From: Eggerthellaceae bacterium
Lineage (GTDB): Bacteria; Actinomycetota; Coriobacteriia; Coriobacteriales; Eggerthellaceae
NCBI GenBank assembly: GCA_017459485.1
Contig: JAFUCW010000331.1
Location: forward strand, 1 to 12,320
Direction: 5' to 3'
Length of the DNA stretch: 12,320 bases
Shown: positions 1 to 5,962 of the stretch, one piece after another
Layout: every line of letters begins with the position of its first letter
Numbering within the stretch: position 1 is the stretch's first letter
Program-made: the position numbers and the translations under genes
Notes under the pieces: model-generated
Told to the model about the DNA's origin: nothing
Seen by the model: the letters and a program-made list of their open reading frames with translations, nothing else
The model's database searches: none

Positions 1-52
1 CCATCGTTATTCTGCGACAAATTATAAAACGCGTATTATGGCGAGTTAGTCT

Positions 53-63
53 CTGATAATCAG
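53..63. promoter_or_regulatory. Short palindrome, possible operator
   Basis: CTGAT-A-ATCAG is a perfect 5+1+5 inverted repeat in the AT-rich stretch before the first gene. Nearby AT-rich hexamers (TATAAA about 24-29, TATTAT 34-39) could be -10 boxes, but no convincing -35 is paired with them. The rest of bases 1-248 shows nothing else I can support. The site is weak on its own. Confidence 0.2.
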
Positions 64-248
64 TGGATGAAAAAAACTCACAAGGCGTCTAGCCACGAAA
101 AACGCCATTATGCATGTGTCTTACGACAAAGATTTGTACGGAGTACTGTGTTTGTGCGCACGACGTGAGGTATCATCCAAAGGGCATCGTGATTGCATGC
201 ATGCGATTGGCGAAGCAACGGGGGCAGGCGGAAAGAAAGCAGGGTGAC

Positions 249-551
249 ATGGTAGACGGAACATACGAGATAAAGGTCGATACGTCTGCGGGCACCAACC
301 CAGGCACGGTGAAGCTGCGTACAGTCGGCAAGAAGGTGCAATGCGAAATAGACGCGCCCGTGGTTGGCAAGCAGCGCATCGACGCGCGGATTGAGAGCGA
401 AAACTCCTTCAGTGCTCAAGGGACGTTTAGGTTGATGCTGGTTGTGAAGGTGGAGTATGCGTTGCACGGCAGCGTCGAAGGGGACACCTTGCATGTTGCC
501 ATTACATCGAGCAAGGGCGACCTCAACCTTGTGGGAAACAGGGTACGCTAA
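249..551 (+). CDS. Small conserved-looking protein of unknown function (100 aa)
   Basis: The protein has no signal peptide, no membrane segment and no cysteine pattern; it has only one Cys. It alternates short hydrophobic and charged stretches (TYEIKVDT, GTVKLRTVGKKV, VEYALHGSVEGDTLHVAI) separated by Gly turns. This suggests a small all-beta, barrel-like fold in the cytoplasm. The frame stays open upstream to an ATG at 114 and a GTG at 192. I chose the ATG at 249 because the beta-rich part begins there, the upstream residues look non-coding, and an AGGG lies a few bases before it. The stop is 60 bases before the GAF-ABC gene, in the same direction and without a terminator, so the two are probably co-transcribed. 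I recall similar ~100-residue proteins in Eggerthellaceae, but I cannot assign a function. Confidence 0.7.
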   Translation: MVDGTYEIKVDTSAGTNPGTVKLRTVGKKVQCEIDAPVVGKQRIDARIESENSFSAQGTFRLMLVVKVEYALHGSVEGDTLHVAITSSKGDLNLVGNRVR

Positions 552-611
552 CGGACATCCAGTAAACCAGCGCCCACGACGGTCGGAAGTCGGTAGAGCA
601 GGAGAGCAGCA

Positions 612-1832
612 ATGGAGAACTCTGCATTACAGATTTACAGGTCCATTGGTGAAATTCAGAACATTATCGCCAACGCTTCGACCCTTGATGAGGCGCTGCA
701 AGAAAGCCTGAAAGCGATTGTCGAGAACTCAGGAGCAGATGGCGGGGCTATCTGGTACGTGGACAAGTCCATGGGAGATCTGTTGCGTCCGTTTTTCTGG
801 ATTGGCCCGGTGGACCTTACCAGCCGCAGCCATGTGCCAGGCGACGGGGCAGTCGGGCGCGTGTTCGAGTCTCAGAGCGCGGAGCGCCTCTTCACATTCG
901 ACCCTATGAAGGATGTGGAGACCGCTATAGACTTCAAGGGCATGCCTGTGGGATCCATGGTGTGCGTGCCGTTCAGCAGCACAAACGAGAACTTGGGCGT
1001 CATCCAGTTCGTGAACGGGCCGGAAAGCGATCAGTTTACCGAAGAGGGCGCCGACGTCATGGAGATAATGGCAATGATGGCGGCCATCTCCATCGAAGAC
1101 AATGACGCGTTGGCAGAGCCCTGGCAACCAGGCGAAGTGGTCATGCAGCTGCGCGACATTACGCGCGAGTTCCAGAATGGCGACGTGGTGACCAAGGTGC
1201 TGAAGGGCGTGAACCTGGACGTGTACGAAGGAGAGTTCTTGGTGCTGCTGGGCGAAAGCGGCTGCGGCAAGTCGACGCTGCTCAACATCATCGGAGGCAT
1301 GGACAGCGCCACCTCCGGAGAGCTTTCCTATCTTGGCAAGGACCTGAGCAACGCCAGCCAGGCCGAACTTACCGAGTTTCGCCGCGCCAATGTGGGCTTC
1401 ATTGTCCAAAGCTACAACCTTATGCCCAACCTGAGCGCCTTGCAGAACCTCAAGCTCATTGCAGAACTTGTGGACGATCCCATGGATGCCGACGAAGCGC
1501 TTGAAGTTGTGGGGCTTGACGACCGCAAACGCAACTATCCTTCCCAGATGTCGGGAGGCCAGCAGCAGCGTGTCTCGATTGCCCGCGCTTTAGTGAAAAA
1601 CCCCAAGATCATACTGGCAGACGAACCGACGGCAGCGCTCGACTACGCTACGTCGATCGAGGTTTTGCAGGTCATGGAAGAGGTGGTGAAGAGCGGCACC
1701 ACCATGGTTATGGTTACGCACAACGAAGAGATTACTCGCATGGCGGACCGCGTCGTGCGCATGCGCGATGGCCGTATGCACGAAGTGACGATCAACCGCC
1801 ATCCGGCCCACGCGACGGATTTGGAGTGGTAG
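612..1832 (+). CDS. GAF domain fused to an ABC transporter ATPase (LolD/MacB/FtsE-like)
   Basis: Residues about 5-160 resemble a GAF sensory domain (ALQESLKAIVENSGADGGAIWYV, then a VGSMVCVPF strand and a LGVIQFVNG strand). Residues about 175-395 form a complete ABC ATPase: Walker A GESGCGKST (214-222), Q-loop Gln266, signature SGGQQQR (314-320), Walker B ILADEP with D337/E338, D-loop AALD, and switch His370. The sequence is closest by eye to the LolD/MacB/FtsE group that drives extracytoplasmic or lipoprotein-releasing machines. All catalytic residues are present, so it should bind and hydrolyse ATP at the inner face of the membrane. The N-terminal GAF is unusual for this group and may let a small ligand or redox signal control the ATPase. 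No permease gene lies on either side, so the partner is elsewhere or absent. An AGGAG ribosome site lies just before the ATG. Confidence 0.88.
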   Translation: MENSALQIYRSIGEIQNIIANASTLDEALQESLKAIVENSGADGGAIWYVDKSMGDLLRPFFWIGPVDLTSRSHVPGDGAVGRVFESQSAERLFTFDPMKDVETAIDFKGMPVGSMVCVPFSSTNENLGVIQFVNGPESDQFTEEGADVMEIMAMMAAISIEDNDALAEPWQPGEVVMQLRDITREFQNGDVVTKVLKGVNLDVYEGEFLVLLGESGCGKSTLLNIIGGMDSATSGELSYLGKDLSNASQAELTEFRRANVGFIVQSYNLMPNLSALQNLKLIAELVDDPMDADEALEVVGLDDRKRNYPSQMSGGQQQRVSIARALVKNPKIILADEPTAALDYATSIEVLQVMEEVVKSGTTMVMVTHNEEITRMADRVVRMRDGRMHEVTINRHPAHATDLEW

Positions 1833-1840
1833 CCCGCGGT

Positions 1841-1850
1841 CTTGCGCAAG
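1841..1850. promoter_or_regulatory. 10-bp perfect palindrome after the GAF-ABC gene
   Basis: CTTGCGCAAG is a perfect palindrome 8 bases past the GAF-ABC stop codon. It has no loop and no T-run, so it is not a terminator. It lies about 70 bases upstream of the shared CTATCAAGCGATT element and could be a binding site for a dimeric regulator. It may also be chance. Confidence 0.2.
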
Positions 1851-1911
1851 CTAGGGGTAACGTGTATTCTGAAAGTAGCATAAGCGGCTGCATTTTGCGC
1901 CGTTATGCGCT

Positions 1912-1946
1912 GTTCCTATCAAGCGATTCATCTTCTAACTGAATAA
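1912..1946 (+). promoter_or_regulatory. Shared upstream element, copy 1 (before the AhpD/ArsS genes)
   Basis: The stretch GTTCCTATCAAGCGATT, followed by CATCT and AACTGAATA, matches one at 5811-5846 upstream of the symporter. The first 17 bases differ at one position, and AACTGAATA matches AACTAAATA. A GTGTAT hexamer stands 50 bases upstream here (1862) and 51 bases upstream in the other copy (5760). TATCAA and GAATAA/TGAATA could act as a weak -35/-10 pair with a 17-18 base spacer. Alternatively the block is an activator site. The element ends about 150 bases before the ATG of the AhpD-like gene, which would give a long leader. Confidence 0.5.
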
Positions 1947-2004
1947 GGTGCGCCTTGCGGCAACGTGCGGCAAGGATGCCGTTTATATGCAGGACGCGGC
2001 CAGG

Positions 2005-2019
2005 CAGGGGTCGCCCCTG
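2005..2019 (+). other. Leader hairpin upstream of the AhpD-like gene
   Basis: CAGGGG-TCG-CCCCTG is a perfect 6-bp stem with a 3-base loop in the presumed leader of the AhpD-like gene. Just upstream, CCTTGC (1953-1958) and GCAAGG (1970-1975) form another 6-bp inverted repeat. Neither is followed by a T-run, so they are not simple terminators; their role is unknown. Confidence 0.3.
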
Positions 2020-2096
2020 GCGATTGCGTCGGCGCGCGTTCCAGACTGCGTGAACCAAGCGGCAAGGAGTCGCTTACAAAAAGAAAGGAAGGACCA

Positions 2097-2435
2097 ATGG
2101 AAACCTACTACAACCCCGCAGATCTTGCCAATTTCTCCCCCGACGGCGTGGGCTCTCTTTCGCCCGAGCTGTGGGACAAGTTCATGGCTTACTATGGTTC
2201 GGTGTTCGAAGATGGTGCACTGACTGCGCGCGAAAAGACGCTGGTCGCACTGGGCGTGGCGGCAGCGGTGCAGTGCCCCTATTGCATCGACGCGTACACG
2301 AACTCGATGCTTAGCCAGGGTTGCAGCGAAGCGCAGGTGGCAGAGGTGTTCCATGTGACGAACGCCATCCGCGGAGGCGCCGCATTGGCGCATGGCGTGC
2401 AGGCGCTCAACATTATCAAAGCCCAGGAAATCTAG
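2097..2435 (+). CDS. AhpD-like carboxymuconolactone decarboxylase-family protein, arsenosugar-associated type
   Basis: This 112-residue protein is a compact all-helical CMD/AhpD-fold domain. Residues 42-67 hold the family core: LTAREKTLVALGVAAAV followed by the redox pair C60-P-Y-C63. In true AhpD a His follows the second Cys by four residues; here that place is Tyr67, so the proton relay is altered. A His is present at 99 (ALAHG). Stand-alone proteins with this CPYCIDAY core are known as peroxidase-like partners of ArsS radical SAM enzymes, sometimes as selenoproteins. Here both positions are ordinary Cys codons. I infer a thiol-disulfide or arsenical-handling role beside ArsS; the activity is not known. 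The ATG at 2097 is preceded by AAAGGAAGGA. The frame is open upstream to 1965, but that part looks like leader. The ArsS gene starts 69 bases downstream. Confidence 0.88.
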   Translation: METYYNPADLANFSPDGVGSLSPELWDKFMAYYGSVFEDGALTAREKTLVALGVAAAVQCPYCIDAYTNSMLSQGCSEAQVAEVFHVTNAIRGGAALAHGVQALNIIKAQEI

Positions 2436-2444
2436 ATACAGGAG

Positions 2445-2481
2445 GGTGCCGGCGGCAGAAACGACGCGTGCGGCCGGCACC
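2445..2481 (+). other. Intergenic hairpin between the AhpD-like and ArsS genes
   Basis: GGTGCCGGC (2445-2453) and GCCGGCACC (2473-2481) form a perfect 9-bp GC-rich stem with a 19-base loop. No T-run follows, and the next gene's ribosome site (GAAGGAG) begins just after it. It is more likely a messenger processing, stability or translation-coupling element than a terminator. Confidence 0.5.
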
Positions 2482-2504
2482 TGCCAAAACGAGAAGGAGA
2501 CCCC

Positions 2505-3494
2505 ATGGACGAAGCATCCTTGCAAGGTGCGCTGGATTGCGTGCCTCCATTCGAGTCACTGGTGCCCCTGGAGCATAGGACGACCAACGCCCCCCTTACT
2601 ACCTTGCAGATTAACGTCGGGTATCGTTGCAACCTTGCATGCCGCCATTGCCACTTGGAATGCGGGCCCAATCGCGAAGAGGCTATGAGCAAAGAAGTGA
2701 TGCAGGCATGTCTGGACGCCTACGACAAAGGGGGCTTTTCTTCCGTTGACATTACGGGTGGCGCACCCGAAATGCATCCTGAACTGGAGTGGTTCCTTCG
2801 CGAATGGAAGAAGCGCGGCGTTTCGCCTATCGTGCGCACCAACCTATGCATACTCACCGAACCGAACTACCAACATTTCGTTCAGCTTTACGACGAGGTT
2901 GGCGCCCAGCTATTTGCGTCTCTGCCGTTCTACGAGGCAGGGAACGTGGACAAGATTCGTGGTGCGGGAACCTTCGAAGCGTCGCTTGAGGGGCTGCGGG
3001 CCTTAAACGACGTGGGGTACGGCGACCACGACGGACAAGGCGACACTCATACGATTACGCTGGTGTTCAATCCGGCCACGGCAACGTTCCCGCCGTCTCA
3101 GGCGGCGCTCGAAGGAGAATACCGCCGCAAGCTTACCGATGCGCATGGGGTCCATTTCTCCAACTTGGTGGCCATTACCAACAACCCCTCCGGTCGTTTC
3201 GCCGAAGCGCTGCATCGCAAGGACAACTTGGCAGGTTACATGAAGCGCTTGCACGATGCGTTCAACCCAGCGACCACCGAAGGTATGATGTGTCGCAGCC
3301 AGATCAGCGTGGACTGGAAAGGCAAGGTGTACGACTGCGACTTCAATCAGGCGCTTGGGCTGGAGATTGAAGGCGGTGCCAGCATCTTCGACTTCGCACG
3401 GGAGCGCCAGCCAGCTCGTAAGGTTGTATTCGCCAACCACTGCTACGGTTGCACGGCAGGTGCAGGCAGCAGCTGCGGGGGCGAAACCGCCTAG
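2505..3494 (+). CDS. arsS: ArsS-type radical SAM/Cys-rich protein (first copy, stand-alone)
   Basis: This 329-residue protein has the length and layout of ArsS. The radical-SAM motif CNLACRHC (C42, C46, C49) binds the 4Fe-4S cluster that cleaves SAM, and DITGGAPEMHP (82-92) is the glycine-rich SAM-contact motif of the family. The C-terminal Cys-rich part includes C263, C278 (YDCDFNQ) and HCYGCTAGAGSSCGG with C313, C316 and C324. Characterised ArsS joins the 5'-deoxyadenosyl group of SAM to a dimethylated arsenical, an early step to arsenosugars. NVDKIRG (147-153) resembles the family NVD-x-QRG stretch. There is an extra Cys at 53 (HLECGP), where relatives often have HVDAGP. An excellent GAAGGAG site precedes the ATG. 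The substrate is inferred from the family only, since no ArsM lies nearby. Confidence 0.88.
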   Translation: MDEASLQGALDCVPPFESLVPLEHRTTNAPLTTLQINVGYRCNLACRHCHLECGPNREEAMSKEVMQACLDAYDKGGFSSVDITGGAPEMHPELEWFLREWKKRGVSPIVRTNLCILTEPNYQHFVQLYDEVGAQLFASLPFYEAGNVDKIRGAGTFEASLEGLRALNDVGYGDHDGQGDTHTITLVFNPATATFPPSQAALEGEYRRKLTDAHGVHFSNLVAITNNPSGRFAEALHRKDNLAGYMKRLHDAFNPATTEGMMCRSQISVDWKGKVYDCDFNQALGLEIEGGASIFDFARERQPARKVVFANHCYGCTAGAGSSCGGETA

Positions 3495-3604
3495 TAAGCT
3501 ATAGTGGGTAACAAGGGCGTAAGAGAGAGAGGCTTTCCCTGCGTCGCACTTAGTTGCCCAAGGGTGTGCTGGCGGGGTGACAAGGTGGCAAAGAGGAGAG
3601 GCGA

Positions 3605-5635
3605 ATGATTGCGCTTGACGACCATGGCGAAAAGCGTCGCAATTTCAAGGATGCGGGCCGTGCGTGCCCCATCGACTACCACATTGACCAGGGGATATTT
3701 GCAGCGGACCCCGACCTGCATTGCAATACGCTCTATGTGGTCGGTGGCTTGTACGGCAACCCGTTTGCCTTGGATGCCATAGAGCGCATGGCTGCCGTAG
3801 AAGCGGAGGCACCCGCCATAGTGCTTAACGGCGACATTCACTGGTTTGACAAGACGGCGGACAATTTCTGGACGATAGAGCAGCGCGTGAAACACCACAT
3901 TCCGCTGGTGGGCAACGTGGAAGCGGAACTGCGTCGTCAGGAAGACGTGGGCGTGGGATGCGGATGCGCGTATCCGGACTGCAACTCCGACGCCGCCGTG
4001 TCCCGTTCGAACCGCATTCACAAGATGCTCTCCATTGCCGTCGAAGAGCGGCCAGAGTGCAAAGAGATCCTCCAAGGACGTCCGTGTGCGATGGTAGTGG
4101 ACGTGGCGGGGGTAAAAGTGGGCATTACCCATGGCGACGAAAAGCTCATTGGCGGATGGGATTGCTCGCGCGACTCGCTGCAAGACCCTACGCGCGTAGA
4201 CGAGCTTTCGCGTTGGATGGCGAAAAATGGCATCGAGGTGTTCACATCGACTCACACGTGTGCCGCCGTAGCCATGCAGCTACCTGACGGCCTGTTCATC
4301 AACAATGGAGCGGCCGGACTTCCCAACTTCGAAGGCGAGCATTTCGGCACGATGGTGCGCATTGCCACCACCCCGGCGCCCGAAGCGCAGTTCACCGCGT
4401 GTTGGAAAGGCCTCTATGTGGAAGCCGTTCCCGTACGATACGACCACGAAGCCTACCTGGCATGGTTCGACGCTCTGTGGCCTCACCGTTCGCCCGCAGA
4501 AGTCAGCTACCGTTCGCGCATTGTAAACGGCCCTGCAGAGCGCATCAGCGAAGTGCTGTTCGGCGGGTTCGAGGTAGGAGAGGCGTTTAAGGGGGCGCCG
4601 GAAGTCACCGACGTACGCGTGAAGGGAGCATCCGCCGACACGGTTGACGATGTGTTCGCGAAACTCATGTACTTCGACGACATGCTGGAGCCTTATCAGC
4701 TGCGCACGAACGGAGAGCCAAAGTCCATGCAGGTCAACGTGGGCAAGCTCTGTAACTTGGCATGTTTGCACTGCCATGTGGAAGCAGGCCCGCACCGCAG
4801 CGAGCTTATGAGCCGCGAGTGCATGGAGGCGGTGCTTGCCGTCATGGCGGACCATGGCATGACCACGCTTGACATTACAGGTGGGGCGCCCGAGATGAAC
4901 CCGCATTTCGAGTGGCTCATCGAGCAGGCGGCTGCGGCAGGGTATCGAACAATGGTGCGCTCCAACCTTGTCATCTTGCGCGAGCCGGGATACACCCACC
5001 TGCCCGCGAAGTTCGCGGAGTTGGGCGTGGAGGTAGTCGCGTCGCTGCCTTCGTTGATAGCAGGGCAGATGGAGGCACAACGTGGAAAAGACACGTTCGA
5101 CCCCTCTATAGACGTGCTGCGTGAGTTGAACAAGCTGGGCTATGGATGGGACAGCACGCATGTGCTCGACCTGGTCTACAACCCGCAAACGCCTTATCTG
5201 TGCCCAGAACAGGACAGGCTGGAAGCCATGTACAAGCAGCGCCTTGAAGACACGTATGGCATCAAGTTCGACAACCTGTTCGCAATTGCCAACTGCCCCA
5301 TAGGGCGCTATGGCGTGCACCTGGCCCGCACGGGCGACCTGAAAGCGTACATGGATTTGCTCATGGACGCGTTTAATCCGGATGCTGCGCAACGAATGAT
5401 GTGCCGCAACCAGATCTCGGTTGGCTGGGATGGACGCATCTACGACTGCGATTTCAACCAGGCGGATGCGGTCGACCTTCCTCAAATGGAGGGTGAGCGT
5501 GCACTGACCATATTCGACTATGCGCACGACCCAGGTCGTACGACCGAGCGCGCGATCGTGTTCGGCAACCACTGCTACGCATGCACTGCCGGGCAAGGTT
5601 CTTCCTGCGAAGGCACACTTGTTCAATCTGCATAG
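3605..5635 (+). CDS. Metallophosphoesterase-like domain fused to a second ArsS-type radical SAM enzyme
   Basis: Residues about 40-255 look like a YfcE/Metallophos_2 calcineurin fold: LNGDIHWFD (74-82, motif II), GNVE (103-106, motif III), THGDE (175-179, motif IV His) and STHTC (215-219, motif V). Motif I, normally D-x-H-G-N, reads GGLYGN (47-52), so both the Asp and His ligands are gone. Cysteines 119, 121 and 126 form a small cluster inside this domain. Residues about 365-676 are a second ArsS unit: CNLACLHC (C383, C387, C390), DITGGAPEMNP, YDCDFNQ (C615), and HCYACTAGQGSSCEG (C657, C660, C668). It departs from the first copy where NVDKIRG becomes QMEAQRG. The fused unit may handle a phosphorylated product of the pathway, or the phosphoesterase may be a binding domain only. 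It starts 110 bases after the first ArsS with no terminator between, and a GAGGAGAG site precedes the ATG. Confidence 0.85.
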   Translation: MIALDDHGEKRRNFKDAGRACPIDYHIDQGIFAADPDLHCNTLYVVGGLYGNPFALDAIERMAAVEAEAPAIVLNGDIHWFDKTADNFWTIEQRVKHHIPLVGNVEAELRRQEDVGVGCGCAYPDCNSDAAVSRSNRIHKMLSIAVEERPECKEILQGRPCAMVVDVAGVKVGITHGDEKLIGGWDCSRDSLQDPTRVDELSRWMAKNGIEVFTSTHTCAAVAMQLPDGLFINNGAAGLPNFEGEHFGTMVRIATTPAPEAQFTACWKGLYVEAVPVRYDHEAYLAWFDALWPHRSPAEVSYRSRIVNGPAERISEVLFGGFEVGEAFKGAPEVTDVRVKGASADTVDDVFAKLMYFDDMLEPYQLRTNGEPKSMQVNVGKLCNLACLHCHVEAGPHRSELMSRECMEAVLAVMADHGMTTLDITGGAPEMNPHFEWLIEQAAAAGYRTMVRSNLVILREPGYTHLPAKFAELGVEVVASLPSLIAGQMEAQRGKDTFDPSIDVLRELNKLGYGWDSTHVLDLVYNPQTPYLCPEQDRLEAMYKQRLEDTYGIKFDNLFAIANCPIGRYGVHLARTGDLKAYMDLLMDAFNPDAAQRMMCRNQISVGWDGRIYDCDFNQADAVDLPQMEGERALTIFDYAHDPGRTTERAIVFGNHCYACTAGQGSSCEGTLVQSA

Positions 5636-5683
5636 CCTGGGCAGCGGCATAGCATGGGCAGCGGCCTAGCATGGGCACCGGCT
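5633..5683 (+). repeat. Three tandem 17-bp repeats overlapping the stop codon
   Basis: Three head-to-tail copies of TAGCATGGGCAGCGGCM occupy 5633-5649, 5650-5666 and 5667-5683, with one or two differences between them. The first three bases of copy 1 are the TAG stop of the metallophosphoesterase-ArsS gene. The repeat shows no stem of its own. It may be a replication-slippage product. Confidence 0.75.
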
Positions 5684-5810
5684 TCGAAGTTTCGCTTGAA
5701 GTTCTGCCATAGATGATTGCGGCATGTGCAAAAAACATATTGCGCTTCATTTGGCTTATGTGTATCCTTGCACAAGTGCGCTAGCCGATGTTATGTGGTT
5801 GTCGCGCACG

Positions 5811-5846
5811 GTTTCTATCAAGCGATTTCATCTCAAAACTAAATAG
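5811..5846 (+). promoter_or_regulatory. Shared upstream element, copy 2 (before the symporter gene)
   Basis: GTTTCTATCAAGCGATT, then TCATCT and AACTAAATA, repeats the element at 1912-1946. It ends 117 bases before the GTG start of the symporter. It lies in a 327-base gap (5636-5962) that otherwise holds the 17-bp repeats, a GTGTAT hexamer at 5760, and TTGCAC (5768-5773) 17 bases before a poor TTATGT. I see no gene in this gap. The shared block is the best candidate for a promoter or activator site here. Confidence 0.5.
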
Positions 5847-5926
5847 ACATGGGTACGCAAGTGAGCAGGGGCCGGTGTCTGCTTGTGCCGTGCTGCACGC
5901 CCATTGAATTGCAGGTCTTTAGAGGG

Positions 5927-5946
5927 CGGGCACGGGCCCCTGCCCG
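5927..5946 (+). other. Leader hairpin next to the symporter ribosome site
   Basis: CGGGCA (5927-5932) and TGCCCG (5941-5946) form a 6-bp GC-rich stem with an 8-base loop. It ends a few bases before the AAAGGAG ribosome site of the symporter. It could influence translation, but this is not shown. Confidence 0.3.
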
Positions 5947-5962
5947 GAAAAGGAGTACGTAC

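Noticed and set aside
2097..5635. Selenocysteine (in-frame UGA) in the AhpD-like or ArsS genes
   Set aside because: Related genes can be selenoproteins, but here the key positions are normal Cys codons and no in-frame TGA interrupts the motifs.
4280..5650. Long open frame on the minus strand opposite the ArsS fusion (and similar ones opposite the deaminase and symporter)
   Set aside because: These are shadows of GC-rich coding sequence; the plus-strand products have full family motifs.
5849..5962. ATG at 5849 as the start of the symporter
   Set aside because: It would add 38 residues rich in Cys, Arg and Pro with no ribosome site, while GTG at 5963 has AAAGGAG and begins directly before the first membrane helix.
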